64,000 nucleotides of DNA from Psococerastis gibbosa (Eukaryota; Arthropoda; Insecta; Psocodea; Psocidae). The notes under the pieces are model-generated. The model ran no database searches. It was not told the origin of the DNA and saw only the letters and a program-made list of their open reading frames with translations. The number at the start of each line of letters is the position of its first letter. Position 1 is the first letter of the stretch. Where the stretch lies: the NCBI GenBank assembly GCA_963971405.1, contig OZ020484.1, forward strand, positions 33,688,770 to 33,752,769, read 5' to 3'. The translations under genes were made by a program, and so were the position numbers. Shown in pieces: positions 24,201 to 36,552 of the stretch.

Positions 24201-24807
24201 ATTAGTCACACTTAATATGGTAGGCTACGTAAGTTGTGACAGCCTTGAGCAATTGGCAAGCGACTTGCAATACTCCTACGCAAAGTCCACAATAATTGAA
24301 AATTAAAGAAATAACACATTAGCGTTAGTAAAAACTAATGAGACAACTTAAGCTCCAGTAATTGCGTTCTGACTCCTCATGATTTAAATCATAATCCCAA
24401 TTATACAAAAAGTAATTGCACATTCTCTCTCAGGGCCAGTGGCCCGCCAAGAGTTGCAATAAATATAGTAATAATTCATCTTTCATAAATATTGGCGTTC
24501 ATAAAATATACATTTTCTATGTTAAAACACCGCAAACAAGCTAAAATTGCAATAACAAAAACCTATATTTTACACCAACAATATTCAAATGTATCACCCG
24601 GGGAAAACCCCCCTACCATTCTCCGTCACTGAGAAAGTGAGGAAAACTAGATATGTTTGGTAGGTAAAGTGTTATGGAGGGGGGCGGGGAAGAGACCAGC
24701 TAGAGCCAGCCATGGCCCTTCACAGGCTGTAGCGCAAAGGATTATATAGTAAGTAAGGTATGCTCCGGCTCATACCCGAATTACGTTAAGTCTTACGCTT
24801 TTGCATT
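24201..24807. other. No gene recognised
   Basis: AT-rich sequence without motifs, followed by a headless SINE. Confidence 0.5.
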
Positions 24808-24940
24808 ACATTTTCTGGCCATGCTTCGGAGGGCAGGCGGTCCCGGGCTTTCCTAGTTGAGTGTAAGAGAGGACTTTATAGCCCTAACTCCGCTAGGTTG
24901 GCTTAGTAATAGAACAACAAAAAATCCTTATTTATTGATT
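24808..24940 (+). mobile_element. SINE, headless copy (plus)
   Basis: cattttctggccatgcttcg, gggcaggcggtcccgggctt, gttgagtgtaagagaggact, ccctaactccgctaggttgg and a tccttatttattg tail. A second tail-like segment (gttgacatcgagaacatata, ccagcggccaaaaa) follows at 25003-25048, as also found at 63830-63876. Confidence 0.75.
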
Positions 24941-25049
24941 TGCCCGTTACATTGTGTCAATTATTAGCGTGCCTCATCTTGTCCATTGTCACTTGTGGGT
25001 TGACATCGAGAACATATACCAGCAGTTTGCCAGCGGCCAAAAATTTACA

Positions 25050-28000
25050 CGGAAACAATAAACGGAGAAAAAAATCGGAAAAATCAATGAGGACGGTTCA
25101 GCGGGCCTACATCCATAAAATAAAATAAAATGCCCCAGTCGAAACTAACAAAAACGAAACAACAATGACATGCCCTGCGGAAATATAGAAATCAAAAAAA
25201 CAAAATCAAGTCAAACGCTAAAACAATATAACACTAAAGACTACCCCCCCCCCCTCAATCCCAATTACACACGTCAACAGGTCAACTTCCCTCGAAGGAT
25301 AGCTGTAAACGCAAACCAAACTTAATGACCAACAAATCCGAAGAAGTTTCGCCGACAAAGCCAGAAAACTCAGTAACGTGGCAATAACGAGGCGTTCACG
25401 TGGCAATCCATGCATTTCATATAGACGACAAAGGCCACCCCCTCCCCCGCCCTCAACTCCCTTTTACCCCTACCGCTATTTTTCCCACGCTTCAATCCGC
25501 GTGCAGTAAAGGCACTCGTCTAACTGCGAACCCCGCTTCAATGACTCCTTTATTTTCAAACTTTCGAGTAAGCGTGCAATAAGGTCATTTCGGTGTTGCC
25601 GCTCACAGGCTACGCGACACCTTGTGCGTCGGACTGCGTGATGGGTTTCTTGGATGGATCAGGTGGTTCAATGTTTTTGTGGGTCTGTGGGTCAACCACC
25701 CTCCTATGTTTCTATTTGGGTTTTATAGCACTTGTCGTTCAATGACCCGCCTGGTTTATTTCCCTCCCTCGTGATTTATTTTGACAGTGTGGCTGTCAGA
25801 GTTAATCAACCCCATTATATCGTTAGTGGACGTGGTTTTGTAGAATTCAATGTGGCATTGCTGGAAACATGTATAAACATGGAATGAACTCAATTTTCCG
25901 ATGCTACAGCACGGGGCAAGCTCTGACCTATCGGGTCACCCCTTTTCAGACAACACGGACTCGCCTTCCTACACCATGCCACCACCGATGTCACGCTCAG
26001 CTTCCATCGAGGACGGTTATGATGGTCTGCCACTTCTCCTTCTTGCTCTACACGCAAAGTTTGGGCCCGGTATTGTTGAATACTCCATGCACACCATCCA
26101 TCCCTCCCTGCAATTCATCAGGCAGGATGCCTATGAGGTTGAAACGCAGGAGAAAACCAATACAAAGTTTAAAATCTACCTAAAACTATAAACAATTCAT
26201 AACACCATTACCATCACGTACACCCCATTAGCAACCCCCCACAAAATCCTGCATACGTCCCTGGGCCTACAACTCATATGTAGTCTAAAAAAATCTACCT
26301 AAAAACCTGAACACCAACAATTGCACTTACGTAGAACTGCTGATGGGGGTTACATCATTAGCGAACCCCCTCTCTCCCCGTATCCTGCCCCATCAAGCCC
26401 CCTCGCAATTCCCCAAGCAGGATGCCTATGATTGTGACGGGCTCGAGGGGAGGATGCCGCTCGCTCCCTCAGCTGTCCAGGAAAAGCCGATCATGTCGAG
26501 GGGTTGTAGGGGCCACAGGTGCATCCCACTCGCTTACGGCCGCGGCCGTGCTGTGGAGGGGAACCAGCAGTGCGCACCCGCGCCACGTCAAGGGGTGATT
26601 CAGCCCCATGCGTTGGCCCTGACAGCCCTGACTCATGTATATCTGCAAGCTCACGGCCCCGGAGTTTCCCCCTGCAGCAGCTTATTTTTTTTTTCGACCG
26701 AGCACTCTATGCCTGTAGTAGAGGGGGACTTTGCTGCACTTGCAACATTCCCCTATTTGAAAAGCAAGATTCATTTAATTTCAATTAATTTGAAGTGTTA
26801 TTGTACTAGCTGTCATATTTATAATCAACATTAACCAAACCTCATGTAACATGTAACTTTAGCGCAAAGGTTCCCTTAAACCATCTGTTATGATAATTTT
26901 AAAATGAGAATTGTATTGTAAAATAAGACCCCAAAACCTTCCAGGACTTCTCGAATTACTAGCGCCGACTTGTTTGGAGCTCAGGTGCTCAAGCACCCCA
27001 ACTTTCAAGAGTAGGGGGGGCTGGACACCCACTAGATAGCTTGTAGAACAATCCAAAATGTATTGCCCAGAGTTAGCTAGATGTCTTGTAATATAGCGGC
27101 CTATATAGACTCCCAACATAATAGTCAAGTCGGCGCCCTTACAACACGCAACCCCAAGGAATTTATTGTACAGAAGCAAAATTGCATAAAAAACCCCCCA
27201 GGAGCCTAAAAATGTTCTCATTCGTAATTTCGCATACAAAAAAGCATCGATTTGACCATTCTTCTGAAAATGCCAATAAAGACAAAATAACCAAATATAA
27301 ATTTTACTTACGAAATAAATATTGGCAGCAATACAATACAATCAATGCCGAGTGAAATTCAAAATTCAAAAGTGAGCGGGGGGCAAATTTGCAGAGAAAG
27401 CCACGCCGGGAAATCACGTCCCGAGCGTATTGCGGTGTCGGCCCCCCACTGGGCCAACTTACCCCATGCCCCGCTATACGGCACAAAGTTTCACAGCATT
27501 ATAAATTATAGAGGCTTCAGGTAGATATATCCAACACTGGCCTGTAGGATACAGTGACGTAGAAAATATATAGAATGCTTATGCCATAGGCTAAATATAC
27601 TACTGAACCGTAACAGGCTGTGGATGATTGGGCCATTGACCCTTCGGAGTTTTTTATTTTTATTGTAGGGAAAAAATATGTCTAACGTTGAATTTTTCCC
27701 AAACATCAAAAATTTAAAGTAGAACGATATTTCCACACTTATTTGCGCCTTTTAAATGCCATTAAAATTGCTAAAATATGATATTGATATATTATGTATC
27801 ATTTAAAGAAGTGTATAAACAAAATGTCAAAAACAATCTTCTTTGGATGAGTAAATTATGCTTTTGTTTCTAATTTTTAGTTTGTAAAACTCTGCCGCCA
27901 TTGTTGTATCCGATTTTGATTAATCAACACAAAAATTATCATACAAATATCTTGACCGAGTTCGATAACCAACGTGATCCACCATTTCGTTTCAAGATGG

Positions 28001-28147
28001 CGGCCGATCATAAACTGGAAAAATTTATATCTCAGTTAACATTGGTTGTAGAGGGATGGGATAACTTGTGAATTGAAAAGATCGAAATACTTTGTTTATT
28101 CCAAAATAATAAAATCGAACAAACTCGGTGTTTCGTTCGTTTCAATG
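25050..28147. other. No gene recognised; GC-rich patches at 25.4-25.6 and 26.3-26.7 kb
   Basis: Two segments share gcaggatgcctatga (26123 and 26418) and aaaatctacctaaaa (26171 and 26289), a scrambled local duplication. Open frames at 25901-26191 and 26343-26834 have no splice support or familiar motif and overlap others in the same GC-rich DNA. Poly-G and poly-C runs are common. Confidence 0.45.
27911..28075 (+). repeat. Interspersed repeat ('ccgattttgattaa' family), copy 2
   Basis: ccgattttgattaatcaaca, atcatacaaatatcttgacc, caagatggcggccgatcata and atatctcagttaacattggt; counterpart of 17262-17545. MITE-A copy 2 lies just downstream. Confidence 0.65.
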
Positions 28148-28326
28148 CCTGCAGCCTGATCGAGGCGATTATAATACCGGGGTTAAATAAATACCCTAGG
28201 ATTATAACTGTAAACAAACAAATTTTGAATAGCACTTTCCATTACAAAATTATCTTGTTTACATTTTTACTACCTGAGGGGATTAAATAAATACCGGTAT
28301 TATAATCGCCTCGATCAGGCTGCAGG
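28148..28326. mobile_element. MITE-A, copy 2 (short)
   Basis: 179 bp whose two ends are perfect 33-bp inverted repeats, starting CCTGCAGCCTGATCGAGGCG and running through ataataccgg. It shares the CTGCAGCC.GATC start with the copy at 10455. The inner part differs, so this is an internally deleted or different derivative. Confidence 0.85.
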
Positions 28327-29264
28327 TTTAACAGTAAGGGCATAAGCAAAAAATGTACCCTACAAATAAGAAGAAAAATGTCATATTAAAGCGTTATCTA
28401 AATCCTTTACCACAGTCATGCAGGCTAGGGTCGGAAAAATAGTCAGAAAACAGTAAAAACAAATAAACTGTAGCCCTCTTTTATACCATCTTGGGGAAGC
28501 TGATAATGGACATAGCAAGACACAGGAGGTAGAAAATACAACACATCAATGAACGTAAAAAAAAGTGAGTTTTGTAAAGAAAGCCATCAAAACGTCCAAT
28601 GCCTCAAACGATAGCTGACACTACCCCAGTTATCCAAAGCAGTAAATGGCGCAGAAGTATAATAAAAGAAGCAAAACCCCTTCTAACACACCTTTTTAAT
28701 TATTATTTTTTTTTTGTTTCAAACGCCACAACAAAGCAATAAAAAAAACTAATACAAAAAAAATCACTTGTTGCTCAGTTTAAAGGGGTAATTCAACGCG
28801 GGTGATTGAAAAAATGTTTGGGTACGTACGCTGATGAAAGGCAGTCAGGATCCAAGGTCGAAAAAGGGGAGGGGGCGGGAATAGCAAGGTCATCAACTTA
28901 AGGGGTGGGAGGGGGAGGGTCAGGGTTCTTCTAGATGAGTGCCTCCCCGTTCATTCAAATCCTTCCTCATACCACGGCAAGAATTTTCAACAGCCCAATT
29001 CAGATGAACACATACATACATAGGCCGTATAATTTGACTAAATATCTTTAGACTTTATCCGGTACAGTATTCCTTATATCTCTCTGTACGGGACACTAAT
29101 CTTCTCGGTGAAGTCATCTATAGCATGTAGGATGTAGGATCTGCCCCTTCAACTTGCCTATAACATTAAACTTGACCGCACTAATGTGTTTCAAAATTTA
29201 AAAGAAGTGAAACTTCTTATAGGAGGGCTTTAAAATTTAGATCCGCAAGCTTTTCATGTGAAGA
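28327..29264. other. No gene recognised
   Basis: AT-rich with G-rich ggaggggg runs near 28865-28920; no motif. Confidence 0.5.
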
Positions 29265-30144
29265 GAACCGGTCCGAGTTTACTCGAACATGCTTTCCAAT
29301 TTATCAATTAGTAGATAGAGAAAATGAGTACTTTCATGGTAAATAATATTCCTATAGTTCAATTTCGGACATCTCGGGGGGGGAGGGGGGGGGGGGTGTC
29401 CACCTGACTTCACTAGAGGTTAAGTAAATTCTAGATATAGGTCAGACATTACATTACCTTGCCACACAGCAATAATGGCAGGGCACGCAATGCATTTGAG
29501 CGTGAATTTTCATTTTTTCAAAAACATTTTTTTTTTTTTTTTTGCACAAACCAAATAGTTTTTTGGTAAAGCAACCTGTCCGGTTTAGTTACTCAATTTA
29601 ACACCTAAAACATGCCTGAAGGTAGAAATCATGGATAGAAAGGTTTCGCAGAAAGATTATTTTTTAGTCATTTTTCATTAAAAATTAGTTATTTTTATTT
29701 TTTTACCGCCAGAAGGAAACTATCAAGGGGCAAGCGACCCCCCGCATTTTGTCAACATTAATAACGACTACAGTATATGTGAATTTAAAAGAAATCGTTG
29801 GAGCCGTTTTTGAGAAATTATTTTTTGAAGACTTTTTTTTAGTTTTTTGAGAATAAAACCCCCCCAAATTGAGTTAGCCCAAAGTAAAAAAAAAATAGTC
29901 TCGAGGCATGATTTGTGTGAACCTACATGCAAAATTCCATGAAAATCGGCCGAGTAGTTTCTCCGGAAATAGATGAACAGACAGACAGACATACAGACGA
30001 CAGACAGACAGAGCGACAGACAGACATTTCGTAACAATTTTTGGGTTCCTGGGACCTCAAAACGTGTAATTCCGTTGAAATCTCGGAATCGGAAATTTCG
30101 ACCATCACAAAGCTGTCCTTATACTACGTGTAAATTGGAAAGCA
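29265..30144 (+). repeat. R1 interspersed repeat, copy 2
   Basis: Same start (GAACCGGTCCGAG) and same end (taaattggaaagca) as copy 1, with a poly-G run around 29377-29397 and cagacagacag microsatellite around 29980-30025. Copy 3 follows 70 bp later in the same orientation. Confidence 0.85.
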
Positions 30145-30214
30145 AAAAGCAAAGTTGCCACTTGCCCATTCCATGTTCTATTAAATGCTAGGGTGATTAG
30201 GGTAACCAACTAAA

Positions 30215-31069
30215 AGAACCGGTCCGAGTTTACTCCAACATGCTTTCCAATTTATCAAAATTAGTAGACAGAGAAAATGAGTAATTTCATGGTAAATAAT
30301 TTTCCTATGGTTAAATTTCCGATATCTCGGGGGGGGGGGGGGGGGGGCGTTCCATCTTGGTGAGGTGAGATAAATACTAGACAGGTCAGACCAACACATT
30401 AACACACAGCAATACTGGCAGGGCAAGCAATGCATTTGAGCGTGAATTTTCTATCATTTTTTAAAAAAAAACATTTTTTGTACAAAACCAAATACTTTTC
30501 TGGGAATGCAACCTGTCCGATTTCGTTACTCAATTTAACGCCAAAAACATACCTGAAGGTAGAAATCATCGATAGAAAGGTTTCGCAGAAAAATTATTTT
30601 TTAGTCATTTTTCATTCAAATTTAGTTATTTTTATTTTTTTTACCCCAGAAGCAAACTATCAAGGGGCAAGTGACCCCCCGCATTTTATCAACATTTACA
30701 GCAACTACAATATATGTGAATTTAAAAGAAATCGTTGGAGCCGCTTTTGGGAAATAATTTTTTTAGACGTTTTTTTTGGAGTTATTTGAAAATAAAACCC
30801 CCCCAAATTGAGTTAGCCCCAAATAAAAAAAATAGTCCCGAGGTATGATTTTTGTAAACCTACGTGCCAAATTTCATAAAAATCGACCGAGTAGTTTGCC
30901 CCGAAATCGACGCACAGACAGACAGAACGACAGACAGACAGACATTTCGTAAAAAAAACACTTTTTTGGGTTCCTGGTACCTTAAAACGTGTAAATCCGT
31001 TTAAATCTCGGAATCGAACATTTCGCCCGTCACAAAGCTTTCCTTATACGACGTATAAATTGGAAAGCA
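30215..31069 (+). repeat. R1 interspersed repeat, copy 3
   Basis: 855 bp with all landmarks: GAACCGG start, 15-bp TGCTTTCCAATTTAT, a G run of about 19 near 30329-30347, gacagacagacag near 30920-30945, and ATAAATTGGAAAGCA at 31055-31069. It ends 218 bp from the 63-bp exon C. Confidence 0.85.
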
Positions 31070-31287
31070 ATAAACACAAAAATCCCTAATTTAGTTTTAC
31101 AATAATTTCATATTTTCCAATTATAGCAGGTCCAGCAAAAAGTTACCTAATTGATAACTTGATACTTGATAAATCGGAAGAAGCAAAATAAACACAAAAT
31201 CCTCTATTCAGGGCTACAATCTCTACACATTTTCGATTTATAGTAGTAGGTCAAGTAAAAATAGTGAACCATAATTGAAAAACTTAC

Positions 31288-31350
31288 CGCTTGATCGGGA
31301 GCGTGGGCGGTAGGGGTGGACGCTTGCTGCGGTCTTTGCGGATATGTCCC
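31288..31350 (-). CDS. 63-bp coding exon C (same gene, 21 codons)
   Basis: Seen: a pyrimidine-rich tract and TTTCTGCAG precede 31350 and GTAAGT follows 31288. The 63 bp encode GTYPQRPQQASTPTAHAPDQA in phase 0 at both ends, with no stop. Local GC is well above the AT-rich flanks, as for exons A and B. Inferred: a third exon of the P/Q-rich gene. The TYPQRP and Pro/Gln/Ala/Thr composition fits the other two exons. It is very short and symmetric, so it could be skipped without a frame change. An R1 repeat ends 218 bp downstream and a tRNA-bearing foldback element starts 164 bp upstream. The next exon downstream was not found between 1 and 31287. A chance splice-flanked open segment is possible but unlikely given both strong splice sites, phase and composition. 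Confidence 0.65.
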
Positions 31351-31513
31351 CTGCAGAAATATAAAAAAAACATTACTGTTATTAGACTCTGTGGCTTTTC
31401 ATAGAAATTATTTGTAACTATAATTATATGCTTTCAACCACAAACTGATTCACCTGTCAAAACAGTGCAGCAATCAATTCAACATTACTATAGAGATCCC
31501 TTTTATGCATGGT

Positions 31514-31658
31514 AATCGAAATTAAGAGGATATTCAGAAAATTGGACTTGGCGGAATTCGACGCCTATCCGGGGTGTCGTATTAATCGTTGGATCACAAG
31601 CCCCAGATAGACGTCGAATTCCGCCAAGTCCAGTTTTTTTTATCCTCTCATTTTGGTT
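31514..31658. mobile_element. Family T foldback element, tRNA halves as palindrome
   Basis: Outer ends AATCGAAATTAAGAGGA and TCCTCTCATTTTGGTT; inside, ggacttggcggaattcgac (from 31544) is exactly inverted as gtcgaattccgccaagtcc (to 31631). The inner words are the T-arm/acceptor end of the family's tRNA-like core. Located 164 bp upstream (in the gene's direction) of exon C. Confidence 0.75.
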
Positions 31659-33720
31659 ATCAACTAATATAATAAGTTAATATATATATAATTTAATATA
31701 TACCATATAATACAATACTAATGTTTTGTGCAACAAAATTTTTCAATAATAAATTTTCAGTCGAATTCTTCCACAAATTATATGAATTCAGTTTAATGTT
31801 TGGTTTGCCCGAGACTAGCAGAATCTGTGTCCCAGACAGATCTCTCAGATGCCAAAGACAAGGCTATCCAGGCTGCAATGTTTTGGATGAACGTGTCCTA
31901 GGCCCGGTCACAACACTACACTCGATCACAACGGCGAAATCGTTGATTGACTGAGCTGCGCATGGCCATCCATCTAGCCGTGTCAGGCTCGACTCTATCA
32001 TTACCATACCCCCCGAACTAAATCAGGACTCAACTCTGAATAATTCCCAATCCCCTTCAGAGTGAAACAAAGGACATGTCTGAATGTGGCCCTGGGCTGG
32101 ACAGTTCATTTCTCAACGTCACACAGCCCTGGGCAACGGAAACTGACAAATGACAGAGCGCGCCGTGATTTCCATGTCACTCGCATGCTATCGACTGCCT
32201 TTGTTTACCCATGATAATAATATTCCAATGCGTCCCATTCTGGCTGATGCGTCACAAAACGCGGTAGCCTACTTAAATCCAAAGCTCAAGACCTGCCAAT
32301 TTGCCAAATGCAATCTGAGCTCAGCGTAGAAGAGGGACCTCATACCCCTATGATTTGAAAGACTTTTCATGGACATAGAACTACTTTCAGTGTTAGAGAA
32401 AGGAAAAATTAACGGAAACAGGATTCGAACCAGAGTCTCCACCTTACTGGGGTGGTATGCTGACCACTGCACTAAATCCTTCGGGGTCGGAAACAATACT
32501 TATAGTGGCATATTGAATCATTCCCTGCAAACGACATAACTGGTATTGTTTCCGTGCATTTTTCCCCCCATAGACAAACTAGTATGCGTTTCCGCTGGTA
32601 ACCCACACCGGCTACAAGCCACAATACACAAGTTGAGACAAGCTTACCATTCACGAAGTGTTAGCATGACTTAACCAAGTTCGGGTACCGTCCCGTCCCG
32701 TATACCGATAATTCTTGGTCCTGCGATCGCTGGTAGTCTCGGTAAGGAATACTGCAACATGGCGGTGCCGCACAGCATTCCTTACTGAGGCTTTTGAAGC
32801 TATCGTATGATCCACCCTTAGTGTGAGGCATCATCATGATTTAAATTCGGAATTAATTGAATACGTACCATGGGATAGTGTGGCACTAGACGATAATTGG
32901 TCAACAACGATAATTTACCAAAAATAGTCGAAGCCACCCTTTATTATAGGAACTAAGCATGCAGAGTTCTTCAATATATAGAGATGGGACATTTGCTTCC
33001 CGCCAAAAATATATATATTTTTTTTAATTTCTGGGGCCACTTGCCACGTCTCCTATGAACTGCCAATGAAAAAAAGTGGCAGGTGGCCCCACGATTAAAA
33101 AAAATATTTGTCCCCTCTCTCCTATATAGAATTCTAGGACTAAGTAAATTGATTAGGTGTCATTAGTCTACTTTACAAAGTTCCGACCGGCACTCGAATG
33201 TCAAGAGTCAAGGCCCCCGTCTGAGTTACACAGACATTGCAACCCCATCAAAGGCAATAGCTGGAGGGGAATACCCGCTGTGGGTCACTAGACTGGAACA
33301 TTGCACTCCATTTTATAATTACTTCGATAATGAGCTGGGGACGACCGACCGATGACATGCCTCCTTTAATTGCAAAAAAACACTTGGGCTTGGTGTACAG
33401 CCACGACCTGTATTTTTAAGCGAAATGGGAAAAGGGTATACATGAATGCACTAACGATAATTCATTCATTAAGAAACAATTGGACACCCACCATCTTTGT
33501 TCTTTTGCAAAAAAAGTCACATTTCAAATTTATTCATTATTGGAAACGGGCTAAAGGCAAACTGTCCCTGGGCAACCTCGTTGTGTTTATGAAAAGTTTT
33601 AAATCGACTACCCTTTCAATAATAATAAAAAACCGCATTCTGTACATTCTACAATATACCTATTACCCCAATGAATTCAGCCAATGCAACGCAATCAATT
33701 TTAACCTTCAATAATATGAA
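31659..33720. other. Intronic stretch, no gene recognised
   Basis: Within the presumed intron between exons C and B. Contains a SINE head (32395) and a small hairpin (ggtaaggaat / attccttact near 32735-32800). The 114-codon frame at 33370 has no recognisable motif. Confidence 0.5.
32395..32482 (-). mobile_element. tRNA-derived SINE head, second family (minus)
   Basis: Reverse complement shows A box gcagtggtcagcatacc and B box ggttcgaatcc (from gaacaggattcgaaccagag). It is matched closely by 47675-47757. No cloverleaf acceptor stem, so not a functional tRNA. Confidence 0.65.
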
Positions 33721-33950
33721 TGCGGTAGTCAGGGGAGTATGTGGGGAAGGGGGGGGGGGAGTAGAGTAGAAAGGGGGTTTCTGGCGCTTATCCCACCCCC
33801 CGTCGTGCTATCCCATCTATCCCCCGCGGGTGGTCTATCTATTTTTGTGTGTTACCCCTCGTGGGTGGTCTGAGGTTCTGGCGCTTATCCCCCCCCCCCC
33901 CCCGTCGAGACCCGTGGGTGGTCTTTCTATGGCACCATGATCGTTTTTTT
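33721..33950. repeat. C/G-rich minisatellite with GGGTGGTCT motif
   Basis: Repeated units combining tctggcgcttatccc, a poly-C run, a gtcg word and GTGGGTGGTCT occur two to three times, with homopolymer runs of G (33753-33761) and C (33888-33903). Confidence 0.7.
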
Positions 33951-34108
33951 TTTATAATTACTAATTTGTGAGATACAGAGTTATTTTTTTTTATTTATTT
34001 ATTTATTTATTTATTTATTTTTTTTTTTTTTTTTTATTTTTTTTTTTTTTTTTTTTTTTAATGGTGTAATTGAATTAAAACATTTCTTTCTTCTTCTTCT
34101 TTCTTCTT
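33951..34108 (-). repeat. T-rich insertion related to 60928-61012
   Basis: The segment reads attactaatttgtgagatac, long T runs, then TTTTTAATGGTGTAATTGAA and (TTC)n. The reverse complement is present at 60928-61012 (gaaagaaag ... ttcaattaacaccat ... aactctgtatcccac). The word CGTGGGTGGTCTTTCTATGG plus about 24 further bases occurs on both sides (33913 and 34109), so the insert is bracketed by a 44-bp direct repeat. Confidence 0.5.
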
Positions 34109-34160
34109 CGTGGGTGGTCTTTCTATGGCACTATGATTGTTTTTTTTTATAACCCAGGTA

Positions 34161-35912
34161 AACATAAGCTAAATATAGACACCCGTAGTATTTAAAAACC
34201 TTAAAATAAATTAATATAAATTTTTTTTTATCAGCAATATTTACATCGATGAACACGCTTGAGCTAATGCATAATGTTTAGTACACTACATTGAGTAAAC
34301 ATAAGCTAAATATAGACACCCATAGTATTTAAAGACCGTAAAATAAATTAATATAAGTTTTTTTCTTAATTATTTATTATCAGATAAATTTACATCGGTG
34401 AACACGATTGTGCTAATTAATAATGTTAAGTACACTACATTAAGTAAACATAAGCTAAATATAGACACCCATAGTATTTGAAGACCGTTAAATAAATTAA
34501 TATAAGTTTTTTTCTTATTAATTTTTATCAGCAACATTTACATCGATGAACACGCTTGAGCTAATGCATAATGTTTAGTACACTACATTGAGTAAACATA
34601 AGCTAAATATAGACACCCATAGTATTTAAAGACCGTAAAATAAATTAATATAAGTTTTTTTTTAATTATTTATTATCAACTAAATTTACATCGATGACCA
34701 CGCTTGAGCTAATGCATAATGTTAAGTACACTACATTGAGTAAAGATAAGCTAAATATAGACACCCATAGTATTTAAAGACCGTAAAATAAATTAATATA
34801 AGTTTTTTTCTTAATTATTTATTATCAGATAAATTTACATCGGTGAACACGATTGTGCTAATTAATAATGTTAAGTACACTACATTAAGTAAACATAAGC
34901 TAAATATAGACACCCATAGTATTTGAAGACCGTTAAATAAATTAATATAAGTTTTTTTCTTATTAATTTTTATCAGCAACATTTACATCGATGAACACGC
35001 TTGAGCTAATGCATAATGTTTAGTACACTACATTGAGTAAACATAAGCTAAATATAGACACCCATAGTATTTAAAGACCGTAAAATAAATTAATATAAGT
35101 TTTTTCTTAATTATTTATTATCAACTAAATTTACATCGATGACCACGCTTGAGCTAATGCATAATGTTAAGTACACTACATTGAGTAAAGATAAGCTAAA
35201 TATAGACACCCATAGTATTTAAAGACCGTAAAATAAATTAATATAAGTTTTTTTCTTAATTATTTATTATCAGATAAATTTACATCGGTGAACACGATTG
35301 TGCTAATTAATAATGTTAAGTACACTACATTAAGTAAACATAAGCTAAATATAGACACCCATAGTATTTGAAGACCGTTAAATAAATTAATATAAGTTTT
35401 TTTCTTATTAATTTTTATCAGCAATATTTACATCGATGAACACGCTTGAGCTAATGCATAATGTTTAGTACACTACATTGAGTAAACATAAGCTAAATAT
35501 AGACACCCATAGTATTTAAAGACCGTAAAATAAATTAATATAAGTTTTTTCTTAATTATTTATTATCAGCTAAATTTACATCGATGACCACGCTTGAGCT
35601 AATGCATAATGTTAAGTACACTACATTGAGTAAAGATAAGCTAAATATAGACACCCATAGTATTTAAAAACCTTAAAATAAGTTAATATAAGTTTTTTTT
35701 CTTATTATTATTATTTTTTTTTTATCAGCTACATTTACATCGATGAACACGCTTGAGCTAATGCATAATGTTTAGTACACTACATTGAGTAAAGATAAGC
35801 TAAATATAGACACCCATAGTATTTAAAAACCTTAAAATAAATTAATATAAGTTTTTTCTTATTAATTTTTTATCAGTTACATTTACATCGACGAACACGC
35901 TTGAGCTAATGG
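34161..35912. repeat. 148-bp satellite array with trimeric higher-order structure
   Basis: Seen: the phrase AAC/GATAAGCTAAATATAG recurs at 34161, 34298, 34447, 34595, 34743, 34892, 35040, 35188, 35337, 35485, 35633 and 35792, a spacing of 148-149 bp apart from the outer units (137 and 159). Units fall into three types that repeat in the same order, so 34298, 34743, 35188 and 35633 are spaced exactly 445 bp. The three 445-bp blocks are almost identical, while monomers inside a block differ clearly (for example CGGTGAACACGATTGTGC against CGATGAACACGCTTGAGC). Outer units are more diverged. No open frame. It sits inside the presumed intron between exons C and B. Confidence 0.95.
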
Positions 35913-36032
35913 GAGACAGGGATAGATAGACCAGTGAGGGTGAGCGCCATTGAATAATGCACATATTAATTACCTAATTTGAAACAGTGGACTACCCACG
36001 AATGATAGACGGTAAGGGTGGGACTCGGCGTT

Positions 36033-36456
36033 GCACTCAGTATCTTAAAAGAAATGTATTAATCCCACAATAGGTGTTCAATATACCCACCAGCCATGTT
36101 TATAAAAATGAATTTTCAATAATCCCAACTAAGTCTCAGTTTCTCACAATGGGTGTGCAATATACCAGGCAGTCGTGTTTTCTATGTTAGATTTAGTTAC
36201 ATTGGGCTAGGACAGGTTAAGTTATAATATTAGGCTAGGTTAAATTTTTATATCAAGTTAGGGTAGGTTACATTGGATTAGGATAGGCCAGATTAGGTTA
36301 CATTGGGTTAGGTTAGCTGTTTACCTAGATTAAATTCATCATTTTTTTAACAAAAATATTTTTATAACAAATAAATATGATGTTAAGTTAGGTTACATTG
36401 AATTAGGATAGGTTAGATTAGGTTACATTGGGTAAGGATAGGTTGAGTTAGCCACA
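36033..36456. repeat. TTAGG-like repeat block, left copy
   Basis: A 424-bp block starting gcactcagtatctt and grading into a ladder of degenerate ttaggttacattggattagg units. It recurs in the same orientation at 40463-41195, so the two copies bracket the LINE tails and the virus fossil. The units resemble the insect telomere word TTAGG, but they are interspersed with other bases. Confidence 0.85.
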
Positions 36457-36552
36457 AACAAGCTATTAATAAATCTACCCCTCGCTGACAGTCCATTGTA
36501 AGCTAAAGTGATTTTTATTTTCGTAAATCTATCCAACACTTAGGTTGAGCAT

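Noticed and set aside
25869-26191. Overlapping 96- and 104-codon frames
   Set aside because: Two frames of similar length share the DNA; no family resemblance or splice signal could be named.
26343-26834. 163-codon plus-strand frame in GC-rich DNA
   Set aside because: No motif, no splice context, competing frames open in the same segment, and part of it is a scrambled local duplication.
34161-35912. CRISPR array
   Set aside because: The repeats are contiguous 148-bp satellite monomers without unique spacers, in a eukaryotic context.
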